Assembly: GCA_030762935.1 (NCBI GenBank)
Contig: CM060899.1
Coordinates: forward strand, 58,206,501-58,270,500
Reading direction: 5' to 3'
Length of the DNA: 64,000 nucleotides
Source of the DNA: Hymenopus coronatus
Lineage: Eukaryota; Arthropoda; Insecta; Mantodea; Hymenopodidae
Made by a program: the position numbers and the translations under genes
In this document: positions 55,999-64,000 of the stretch, in pieces
Position numbering within the stretch: the first letter of the stretch is position 1
Layout: each line of letters begins with the position of its first letter
The notes under the pieces: generated by a model
Seen by the model: the letters and a program-made list of their open reading frames with translations, nothing else
What the model was told of the DNA's origin: nothing
The model's database searches: none

Positions 55999-56264
55999 TT
56001 TTTGCCGATCTGAACGAAACTGACTTCAGCACTTCGTCGATTGCTGTGTACGACGTTCAGAAGCTGACTGTGCTTTTCCCAGACGTGTCATTGCGAAATG
56101 TGGCGGCGAGGTTAGGTTCACTAACCCTCAGTTCATTGCTGCACTTCTCTTTAAATATTCATTACGAATGTTGCCTTTAACTTCCACCTTGTTAGAAAGG
56201 GAAATGAGCCTAAGACGCAGGCTTTATTTGCCAACAGCAGGTACATTACTCCAAATCAAAATGT
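55999..56264. other. No gene seen
   Basis: Short spacer. A 75-codon frame (55953-56180) overlaps the H1 end and lacks motifs. Confidence 0.35.
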
Positions 56265-56575
56265 TTGTCACTACCGCCCGGCCGCTGCGTTCCCCATCTC
56301 GGTCCAGGACAGACGCCAGTATTGGAGAGTGAGACGTAGTGAGCGCCTCGAATCCCTCCTGGCCGGCTAATGCTGTCCTCTCAACCTGGAGCCACTACTT
56401 CTCCATCAATTTGCTCCTCAATTGGCCCCCTAGGGACCGCTCGAGGCTGAGTGCACCTCAGACCAGATCTCCCAGCCGAGGAAAAATTCCCACGCCGGTA
56501 CCGGGAAGCAAACCCAGGTCTCCCGCTTGGCAAGCAGCTGCGCTAACACCGTGCTAAGGAGACCACCGCTGCCAA
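56265..56575 (-). mobile_element. SINE-C copy
   Basis: Minus strand: GGCAGCGGTGGTCTCC...AGCGCAGCTGCTTGCCAAGCGGGAGACCTGGGTTTGCTTCCCGG is the tRNA-like head with its B box. The body has CACTCAGCCTCGAGCGG, TCCCTAGGGGGCCAATTGAGGAGC and CCGGCCAGGAGGGATTCGAGG. Same family as 59625-59920. Confidence 0.7.
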
Positions 56576-56576
56576 A

Positions 56577-56882
56577 AATTCGCCATCAAGATTTCACCGG
56601 AAATATATGTCGGAGGGTCCCCTGAATTTAAGAAAAAAAAATCAGAGACAGTTCCGCGCGGGTGGACGCGCGCACATGTATCTGTAGACAGCATAACTCA
56701 AAAACGAAATACCCGTTAAATACCAAATTTGGTATTTAAGTTTAGTATCTTCCAAGGATATAACGTGAAGATTTCAGAAAAAAAATAATAATAATAATAA
56801 TAACCCCCCACCTAAAACTCCCTTTACTTGGAACATTTTTTTAAAATTTTGAGTTTCTCAAAGATGGCTTAACGATTTTGAT
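56577..56882 (+). mobile_element. H1 5' part without terminus
   Basis: Starts AATTCGCCATCAAGATTTCACC. It includes the palindrome AAATACCAAATTTGGTATTTAAG, then an (AAT)n tract at 56784-56805 inside the ATTTTC.AGAAAA block, and stops at TTAACGATTTTGAT. The 57850-58182 fragment may be its continuation. Confidence 0.65.
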
Positions 56883-57130
56883 AAATGTAAATGCGTGCTA
56901 GCTCCTGGTTCCCAAGTTCGCGGGTTCAACCCGGCAGAGCGCCATTGATTTTTGCGCGTAAAAATCATTAGCATGGTTTTCTTCGGAAGGGAGGTAATCC
57001 GGTGGTCCGGTGTCGTAGATTTACGGCACTAAAAGAATCAAGCTTAATAAAGAGGCCTCTGAGCAAAATTAAGCAGGCTTTCACGCGCAATATAGAATGG
57101 GACGCTAAGAACCGCAGCAGTTAAAGAACG
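56883..57130 (+). mobile_element. SINE-A copy, long form
   Basis: Head GTGCTAGCTCCTGGTTCCC, GGGTTCAACCCGGC. Body CATTGATTTTTGCGCGTAAAAATCATTAGC, TTCCGAAG-type inverted block, GTAGATTTACGGCAC. 3' part AGAGGCCTCTGAGCAAAATT, tail AAAATAAAAC. Confidence 0.7.
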
Positions 57131-57849
57131 TCCAAAATAAAACTAAGTTGATTTATTTATTTAAAATTAAAAGTAAAGACTAGAGAACGAAGGGAACACC
57201 TTATTTACTGCGACCTAATACCCCCAGGATGAAAAGATGAAATGAGAGAATCACAGGTGGCCACAAGCCGGCGGCAGATAGGCCTCAGAGGAGATAGAAG
57301 TCCCTAACTCGGTGGCTGAAAGTTCTTCATTCCGCGCCAGGATCCGCCAATACAGCGACCTCATCGCCGAGAACAGAATTTACAGCGCACATGCATCCGT
57401 GCGCTGTCTACTAGCATTATCTCTTACTTGAAAGATGTTAAGGAAATGGCATGAAAGCGAAATGGTGCAAAGGAAATCGTGAAAACTAAGCACCCCAGCA
57501 TTCGCCTAAGTGACAAGGGGGGACCACGAAAGTCTCCAAGTCAGAGTTCGCGATTGACGGGGATCGAACCCGCAACCTACTGACTGCTACGCCACCTCGC
57601 TCGGTCAAGTTCAATTAACTGGATAGAAATAGTAATTAATCATTCTAGAAATATCAGGCAATAATATCAATGCAGTCGTACAAGCTTTCGATGGAAGTTC
57701 TGCCATCGTCTTTAGGAAACTAAAGAGAAAATATACGCAGTCAACGCAAATGTTAAAGACTAATAAGTTTGCGTTAATTACAATGAACTTATAATTAATT
57801 ATTCTTCCACACTATGGTGTTGGTAAGGTAGAAGAAGACTTGGAAAATT
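57131..57849 (-). mobile_element. SINE-E-related head plus unassigned DNA
   Basis: 57480-57605 on minus gives GACCGAGCGAGGTGGCGTAGCAG...GCGGGTTCGATCCCCGTC, a better tRNA-like head than at 5070, and CCAGCATTCGCCTAAG shared with 4601-5072. 57170-57480 may be its body. 57610-57849 is unassigned. Confidence 0.5.
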
Positions 57850-58182
57850 AAATGCCATATCCCTCTTCATTGGGGATGACTTATGCATTACTGGTAAACC
57901 GTAAGAGACAAGCAAAAGTTACTACAAAAAAAAAAAGGAAAAAAAAAACCTTTAAATCTGGTTAAAATACACAGTTTGTGCCCAATACTTTTTAGTTAAC
58001 ATTTAAACTTTCCAATTCTATCTCAAATGGAAAGCCATGCTTTTCTACTCCTGACCATAGAAAGATAACCTATTTTCTAAGTCATGAATTGGAGACCAGT
58101 TCTTAAAAGGTTTGACTATCACTTTAACATGGCGTATTCTCTTATTTCTATTGTATCTGCAAGGAAATAAGTAGTAATACTA
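57850..58182 (+). mobile_element. H1 3' part, decayed
   Basis: CATTGGGGATGACTTATGCATTACTGGTAAACCGTAAGAG to TTTCTATTGTATCTGCAAGG.AATAAGTAG. Ends in an (AAT)n tract at 58184-58199; the 3' terminus is absent. Confidence 0.55.
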
Positions 58183-58394
58183 CTAATAATAATAATAATC
58201 TGTGAAATTTGACCAAAATTGTGGAAAACTGCAAAATGATTAATCTTTTTTTTTATTGTTTCATTTATATAGCCCTCTTTAACACCTAAGGTGATATCGG
58301 GGGCTTTTGCATTAGAAACAATTCCTTGTCTGTAGGTTCTTTATGTTAGGTTTAAATGTTTTATTTGCCTCACACACACACACACACATTCACT

Positions 58395-58512
58395 CTCACA
58401 TACATACTTCCAGACTCTGTGGGAGACACGGAATAATTCAGCCGGGAATCCAACCCGGGACCTTCGGGTGAGAATTCAGATCGCTGCCCACTCGACCACG
58501 GAGGCAGTCTGT
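58395..58512 (-). mobile_element. SINE-D copy (short, tRNA-derived)
   Basis: Minus strand: CTGCCTCCGTGGTCGAGTGGGCAGCG with A box, then CCCGGGTTGGATTCCCGG as B box, followed by AATTATTCCGTGTCTCCCAC, AGAGTCTGGAAGTATG and a (TG)n tail (plus-strand CA at 58372-58388). Confidence 0.7.
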
Positions 58513-59398
58513 TTTTGTTTGATAATAAGATAATATGAATTCTAAACTTTAAGAAAAGATCTCGTTTTTCCCACGCATGCTTATTAATAGGCACTTTGAA
58601 CTTTAAGCCTTATTTTCTCGCAACATTTTTTCCAATACTTTTCCATATTCAAAATGTGCCACATGATGCAATTTTTCGCTAATATGTTTCAAAAATGTTA
58701 TGTTGTGTCTTTAGAGCACATTAAAGCTCCAACTTTTATAAATAAATTATCAAAAGTTGAAAAATCATGGGTTTTGGAAAGCACGAAAAGTAATAATTTT
58801 TCCAAAAATTAGTGCTAATATTAAAATATAAAATATTATAGATCTATTTATAAACTTATTTCCTGTACAACTAGATACGGACAACCAATTTATACAGTAA
58901 AAATATTATTTAAACAGCCATGTGAGCTAAAATGTTAATACATGGCAAAAATATCACCATTGTATATAATAACGGGTACAAATTTCCATTATATATCTTA
59001 CATAATGTGGATTTTTCAAATTTCACAGATGTACCGATGTACCATCTTAACGTTTTTTTTTTTATTTTATTTTTATTTTTTTTTTTATACCGTGGAGGGG
59101 AAAAATGCATTCCTGTATTCTACCCCTAGTCTAAGTGCAATGGCTAGGAGGATATGTGGAGCTCCCCGCCCGGTGCGGTATATTCACTAAAAAGCCCCTC
59201 CACGTGTTAATAGAAACATTCTGTGAAATTTCGTGCGTACATGCATTGGCCGGGTCCCGCAAGCACCCCGGTGAAAGCTACTTAGCGAGCGCGTTAGTGT
59301 TACTTACAGGGATTGCCCATGAAGCCTGGACAATACCAGTGGAAAATCAAGTCTAATTTTCTTTTTGTTGTATTAGTTACGTGCTTGCTATGGCACGG
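58513..59398. other. No gene seen
   Basis: AT-rich to 59100 with a T-rich run (59050-59085), then a GC-richer block (59130-59340) without a recognised family. Confidence 0.35.
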
Positions 59399-59624
59399 TG
59401 GCGCCGGGGCCGAGTGGTTAGAGGGCCCGGGTTCGATCCCAAGCGACAACGTATGAGATTTGTGGTGCACAAAACGGTGCAGTAGCGGGGTTTTTCCAGG
59501 TTCTCCGGTTTCTCTCGCCAACGCGTTCCACCGGTGCTTCATCTTCATTCCATATATCACCAGTGTCATCGTCTGCGGTGCCACAAGTAGTGTTAGCGGG
59601 CGTTAAACACTATCAAAAAAATTG
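59399..59624 (+). mobile_element. SINE-B short variant with a different tail
   Basis: Head GGCGCCGGGGCCGAGTGGTTAGAG (16 bp lost before GGGTTCGATCCC), GAGATTTGTGGTGCAC. A distinct 3' end follows: ATATCACCAGTGTCATCGTC, GCCACAAGTAGTG, GCGGGCGTTAAACACTATC and A-run. The same tail occurs at 63335-63530, so this is a subfamily and not a one-off deletion. Confidence 0.7.
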
Positions 59625-59920
59625 AGCGGTGGTAGCGCGACTGCTTGTCAAGCGGGAGACCTGGGTTCGATTCCCGGTGTAGCCACTGGGAGGTCTGATC
59701 CAGAAGCACTCAGCCACGTGAGGTCCCTGGGGGGAGCCAATTGAGGAGCTACTTGATTGAAAAGTAGCGTCTCCAGATCGAGAAGACCGCATTAACCGGC
59801 CGGGAGGGACTCGAGGCTCTCATCCTCCAACACTGCACCCCATTCATGACTCAGCGGCCGGCCGGTAGGCCAAGGCACCTTGTCGACTGTCGTGCTATGG
59901 AGTTACGTTAGTTACCACTT
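59625..59920 (+). mobile_element. SINE-C copy, directly after a SINE-B variant
   Basis: Head GAGCGGTGGTAGCGCGACTGCTTG, AAGCGGGAGACCTGGGTTCGATTCCCGG. Body CCACTGGGAGGTCTGATCC, GGGGAGCCAATTGAGGAGC, GCGTCTCCAGATCGAGAAG, TTCATGACTCAGCGGCCGGCC. It starts at the A-run of the preceding SINE. Confidence 0.75.
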
Positions 59921-59924
59921 TAAT

Positions 59925-60243
59925 GTTTAGCTTTATTAGCATGGAGTAGATAGAAGAAATAAGTATTTTAAGAATAATTTGTGAAATGAAATGGCGTTTT
60001 ATTTATGGACTATCTTTAACTGCTGTGGTTCTCAGCGTGCCATTCTATACTGGGCGTGAAAGATGGTTTTTAATTTTGCTCAGAGGCCTTTCTATCAGGC
60101 TTGAGGTAAATCTACGATTTCCCTTCCGACGGAAGCCATACTAAGGATTTTCATGCCCCAAAAAAAGCCATCAACTTCCGCCAGGTTTGAACCCGCATCC
60201 TTGATAAATAGGCAGAGAAAGTCATGTGAATGGAACCATAGGA
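59925..60243 (+). mobile_element. H1 3' end split by SINE-A
   Basis: GTTTAGCTTTATTAGCATGGAGTAGATAGAAG (59925-59980), then a minus-strand SINE-A, then GCAGAGAAAGTCATGTGAATGG (60214-60243). Only about 85 bp of H1 remain. Confidence 0.65.
59984..60212 (-). mobile_element. SINE-A copy inside an H1 end
   Basis: Minus-strand B-box-like GGGTTCAAACCTGG near 60195, body GATGGCTTTTTTTGGGGC, AGAGGCCTTTC.. block, tail AAATAAAACGCCATTTCATTTC. The head is shortened, and the target duplication is not visible. Confidence 0.7.
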
Positions 60244-60733
60244 TATTTATATTAATCTACGCTCACACACGAATAGAGATGTAAAAAGTGAATTACCTCT
60301 GCTCTCCTTGCATGGTTGGATGTAATAAGTAGAAGTCGTCCATTCAGAGTATCCGTTCTTATTAAAGTCTGATGATGACTTTTTCCTATTTTTTGCGTGC
60401 CAACAACGCCCACCTTGACGAGCTCAAGTGAGCGTAAAAGTTAATTGCAGAAGTAACAAGCAGGGACAGGATACGCCATCACATTCTATAATCCGCTCTA
60501 TTTCTTTTGTGGACAGTCAAGCCCCTGATTTAGTCAGCCGGAGCAAGGTGACGTCTCACTAGGATGTTAACATTTAACTCTTGTTTCTTTAATTTTTGTT
60601 TAATTTATATATTAAAATGTTAAATTTAATTTTACTATTTTTTTAATTATTTATCGAAATGTTAAATCTTATAATGCTGGAATATTAACTCCAAACACTT
60701 AGGGATAACCATCTGTAATAAAAAAAAAAAAAA
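60244..60733. other. No gene seen
   Basis: Unassigned DNA ending in an A-run (60718-60734) that abuts an H1 3' terminus. Confidence 0.4.
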
Positions 60734-61945
60734 ATCGGATATGTTCCATTCACATAACTTTCTCTATATCTCTGTAAAAAAAAGTATTGCAAAGCTTATT
60801 CCTCCATGCACTTCATGCTAACTGAGGTAAATGTTAACAGAAATGGTCTTATTACTTGCTTTCTTATAAGAAGGCAATGAGAGAATACACTAGGCTGTTG
60901 CTATGTAATTGAAATTCCTTTGTTTGTACGGCCAGGAGATTGCTAAATTTCCGCTTGAGAAAAGTATAAGTATTTTAAAGCCTAAACTAATAAATAGCAA
61001 TGTCTCAGAAACGGTCAGCTCTTTAAAAAAACGGTATATGACATAAATTGTGTTTTTAAAGAGATTTACATTTTTGTGTAGCAAGTTTAGTCAGAGCAGT
61101 GCCGTGGCTGAGTGGCTAAACCGCCCGCCTCCTACCTATGGGACCCGGTTCGAATCCAAGCGCCCACATGTGGGATTTGTGGTGGACGAAGCGGCGTCTG
61201 GGCGGGTTTTCTCCGGTTTCCCCCACCACTCATTACACCAATTCTTTCATCATCACCTTTTCCATCATCCATTTCGTTTGTATTTCGTATCCTCCACGGT
61301 TACGGGCCGACCACTTGTTCCAGGTTCTCCGTTCGGTAGTTTCGTGATGTTGCCTCCGCCACCAGGCTTCTGATTCCCAAGCATCCGCTTGTAAGTCCTA
61401 GAGGGGTTCAGTCCTAAATATGGGGAGGGTAAGCCGACTACGAACCGAAAGTTTAGTCTATCTCTTACGGTTTGCCAGTTATGATGCAATTCACAATAAA
61501 CAGGTCTTCAGAGTATATTCCCAAAAAATTCAAGATATATATTTAATTTGTCATGTAGATATCGTTAATATTCGGTACTTTAATAAAATTGTTAGAGCCA
61601 TTTTTGAGAAAATCATGTTTGGAAATGTTTCCATGTAAAGGGTAGTTTGGAGTGTTTTTTTTAAATTCGTGTCACATCATTGGAAGGTACTAAACTTAAA
61701 CACCAAGTTTGGTATTTATCGAACACTTCGTTTTTGAGCTATGTTGTCCACAGACACACACACGCACGCGCGCACACACACGCACACGCACGCGCGCGCA
61801 CACACACACACAAACTGATCTTTTCTACCTTTTTATTCAGGGGGTCTCTAAATATATTTTACCGGTGAATTCTCGGTATCGAGTTTTTGGGTGAAATACA
61901 ATATCTTCTCTAAACACTATGTACATAGTATTGGTAGAGAAAGTA
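60734..61945 (-). mobile_element. H1 copy carrying a SINE-B
   Basis: ATCGGATATGTTCCATTCAC at 60734 to GGTAGAGAAAGTA at 61945. About 40 bp are deleted before CTGTTGCTATGTAATTG. CA/CGCA tract at 61755-61812. The next H1 3' end follows after AAA. Confidence 0.75.
61093..61448 (+). mobile_element. SINE-B copy with 10-bp target duplication
   Basis: AGTGCCGTGGCTGAGTGGC head, GGTTCGAATCC B box, TGGGATTTGTGGTGGACGAAGC body and GGGGAGGGTAAGCCGACTACGAACCGAA tail. AAGTTTAGTC at 61083-61092 and 61449-61458 flanks it, in the GTAGTAAGTTTTTGTC block of H1. Confidence 0.85.
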
Positions 61946-61948
61946 AAA

Positions 61949-62120
61949 ATCTGATGTATTCCGTTCTGTTCTTAGAAAAGGTTATTCTTTTACGTACACC
62001 ATGCTAATCGAGATAAACTTTAGCAAAAATTATCGTATTATTTAGTCCGCTATAAGTAGAGCGGAAATAAGGGAATACACTAAGCTAATGCGACAGTCGA
62101 CTGTTTTAAATTCGCTCAAT
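61949..62120 (-). mobile_element. H1 3' fragment in tandem with the previous copy
   Basis: ATCTGATGTATTCCGTTCTG start. The inverted GTAGAGAAAGT partner is deleted. It ends at GACAGTCGACTGTTTTAAA. Confidence 0.65.
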
Positions 62121-62470
62121 TTGGTAATATGGTTGTTCAATCTTGGGTTCTACTTCAGGTAGTCATTCAATATTTATTATTACCATAATTGTAATCTCAG
62201 TAGATTATATAATTTTATCATTAATAACAAATAACATTTTAAATAGGCATTATTTTTATAACAAATGGCAAACAAATAAACTAAGGAGTTAAAAAGTTAT
62301 TCAATTCAATAATCTTCCTCCAAAAACTGGAAAAACTATTAATCCTAACATTCCCAGTCAAATCCAAATAATTCAAACCATACTATGACTGATGGCAGGC
62401 GGCATGGTACGTGCGCAATAGTACTGTTCTGCACGACAACTTCCGGAAGTAATGACGTTCCTCCTCATTT
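62121..62470. other. No gene seen
   Basis: AT-rich DNA, then about 90 bp of mixed composition before an H1 5' end. Confidence 0.4.
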
Positions 62471-62583
62471 TACTTACTCTACACGTACTATTGCATTGCA
62501 TTCCACCCAAAAATTCGATACTGAGATTTCATCAGAACATGTTTTGGGACCTTCTGAATCCAAAAATAGCATTTCTCGAAAAG

Positions 62584-62630
<47 letters not shown>

Positions 62631-63323
62631 TGGACAGCATAAACTCAAAAGCGAGAAGTCCGTTAAATACCAAAGTTGGTATTTAAGTTCGGTACCTTCC
62701 AAGGATGCGACACGAAGATTTTCAACAAAATCTCCCCACCTCCAACTACCATTTACATGGAAAATTTTTCGAAATTTTTTATTTTCTCTAACGATTTTGA
62801 TTACAATATTGTATATTACAGATATTTACCTGAAAAATAAAATGTATATCCTGAATTTTCTGGAAATAACATCTGAAGACTACTTTATTCTGGATGAATT
62901 TTACGGAATTTTGCATAACATCTAAACCGAAAGCGACAGACAAAAACTTACTCTACAGAAATTGCAGAGCTTGTTAAAATACACAATTTATGTTATATAC
63001 ATTTTTGTCATGGAGTGGATCGTTTTTTAGATATTGCTTGTTATTGGTTTCAGATTTAAAAAACTTCTACTTTTGTCATGTGGGAATTTCACAACCCCTG
63101 TCCATACAAATAAAGGAACTTCAGTCACATAGCAACCAGCTTTTGACTAATACTTTAGCCTATGCTACTCCCTTATTTCCCTTCTACTTACATGGAAGCA
63201 AGTAACAATAATTTTTTTCTGCTAATTTTTTCCTCTATTAGCATAAGTAAAAAGAAGCATAAGCTTTTTAATAATAATGTCTTGCAGAGATGTAGAGAAA
63301 GACATGAATTGAACACATCTGAT
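62471..63323 (+). mobile_element. H1 copy, 5' palindrome deleted
   Basis: TACTTACTCTACACGTACTA|TTGCATTGCATTCC: the right half of the palindrome plus GTGTATAGAGAAGG is gone. Pure GT tract at 62595-62629. 3' GACATGAATTGAACACATCTGAT has lost most of its hairpin stem. Confidence 0.7.
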
Positions 63324-63334
63324 ATTTTTATAGT

Positions 63335-63530
63335 GTTTAACGCCCGCTTTTACTACTTGTGGCAGCGTAGGCGATGACACTGGTGATACATGGAATTAAC
63401 ATGGAACAATGAAATGCGATGGCGGGGGAAGCCGGAGAACCCTCTGCTTTTTCCACCGCGGTCACTTGGGATCGAACCCGGGCCGTCTAGGTGAGAGGCA
63501 AGTGATCTAACCACTCGGCCACGGCGCGGC
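63335..63530 (-). mobile_element. SINE-B short variant
   Basis: Minus head GCCGTGGCCGAGTGGTTAGATCAC, GGGTTCGATCCC. Tail AAGTAGTAAAAGCGGGCGTTAAACACTATAAAAA matching 59590-59620. It sits 10 bp from an H1 3' end. Confidence 0.75.
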
Positions 63531-63699
63531 CGCTCCTCCTTACGAATTACGCTTCAAAGAAGTTTCAAAATCATCATAATCGCTCAAAAGACTAAAACGA
63601 AATGTCACACGATCTTTTATACATTTAACCACAGAACCTCAGGCTTATCGTTGGATAAGAACCTGAACACCTGCTTTTCGTGCTTTTCTTTGTATTTTT

Positions 63700-64000
63700 T
63701 ACTTTCTCTATAGGCACTATGTACATAGTGTATAGAGAATGTATTGCACTCCACCAAAAAATTCGATACCGAAATTTCACCGGAAATATTTGTTTTAGGG
63801 TCCCCTTTACCTAAAAAAAACATTTTCGGAAAAAGGTCCGTGTGTGTGTGTGTGTCCGTGTGTCTGTGAACACGATAACTCAAAAACGAAAAGTAGGTAA
63901 AATACCAAACTTGGTATTTAAGTTTAGTATCTTCCAGGGATGCGACACGAAGATTTTGAGAAAAATACCCCCACCCCCAACTACCCTTTACATGGAACTT
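63700..64000 (+). mobile_element. H1 copy cut by the window end
   Basis: TACTTTCTCTATAGGCACTATGTACATAGTG at 63700. Short GT tract, intact AAATACCAAACTTGGTATTTAAG palindrome (near 63900). Continues past 64000. Confidence 0.75.

Noticed and set aside
1..64000. CRISPR array or other prokaryotic feature
   Set aside because: Repeats are long, dispersed and on both strands with nested insertions. No short regular spacers, operons or ribosome-binding patterns.

Overview
Repeat-dominated eukaryotic nuclear DNA, most likely from an arthropod with a large AT-rich genome. The insect reading is inference. It rests on several tRNA-derived SINE families, a mariner-type transposase remnant, a LINE tail with an RNase H-like stretch and zinc knuckle, and a Helentron-like repeat family. 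I see no bacterial operons, no rRNA, no convincing intact tRNA gene and no long intact protein-coding gene. Most open frames over 60 codons are chance frames across repeats or CA/GT microsatellites.

The dominant structure is one short non-coding element family, called H1 here. Intact copies are about 0.82-0.93 kb. I count about 50 copies and fragments on both strands, covering roughly half of the window by hand tally. I orient H1 from its TACTTTCTCTA end (5') to its CACATCAGAT end (3'). From 5' to 3' it carries: an 11-bp ACTTTCTCTAC repeat at the very terminus; a palindrome around CTATGTACATAG; a GT microsatellite about 150 bp in; an AAATACCAA/TTGGTATTT palindrome; a long conserved body; and the inverted partner GTAGAGAAAGT followed by a small hairpin (ATGTG, AATGGAA loop, CACAT) and ATCAGAT. 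Asymmetric terminal repeats, a 3' hairpin, an internal microsatellite, insertion into A/T runs without evident target duplication, and head-to-tail tandem copies together match non-autonomous Helentrons (HINE / DINE-1-like rolling-circle elements). No Rep/helicase gene is in the window, so the assignment is by architecture only.

Layout. 1-20.7 kb is a dense mat of H1 copies: tandem, nested and fold-back, with SINEs inside them. 20.7-24.4 kb holds a SINE-E copy, a mariner-type element with about 100-bp terminal repeats and a decayed transposase, and the 3' end of a LINE. 25.4-27.7 kb is the longest H1-free stretch. It has a perfect NRF-1-type palindrome and two short coding-like frames. 27.7-38.1 kb is again H1-rich and includes a MITE bounded by inverted CA/TG microsatellites, plus a possible two-exon gene end at 31.4-31.8 kb. 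38-48 kb mixes SINEs (one nested in another, one fold-back), a 308-bp repeat unit with a tRNA-like block, a strong hairpin, and a 105-codon frame of unknown origin. 48-64 kb alternates H1 copies with SINE-A, B, C, D and E.

SINEs are in places younger than the H1 copies they interrupt: SINE-B and SINE-A insertions inside H1 have readable 9-12 bp target duplications. H1 insertions inside H1, always at A or T runs, give the element's exact ends. The H1, SINE and MITE family names are mine, used only within this annotation.
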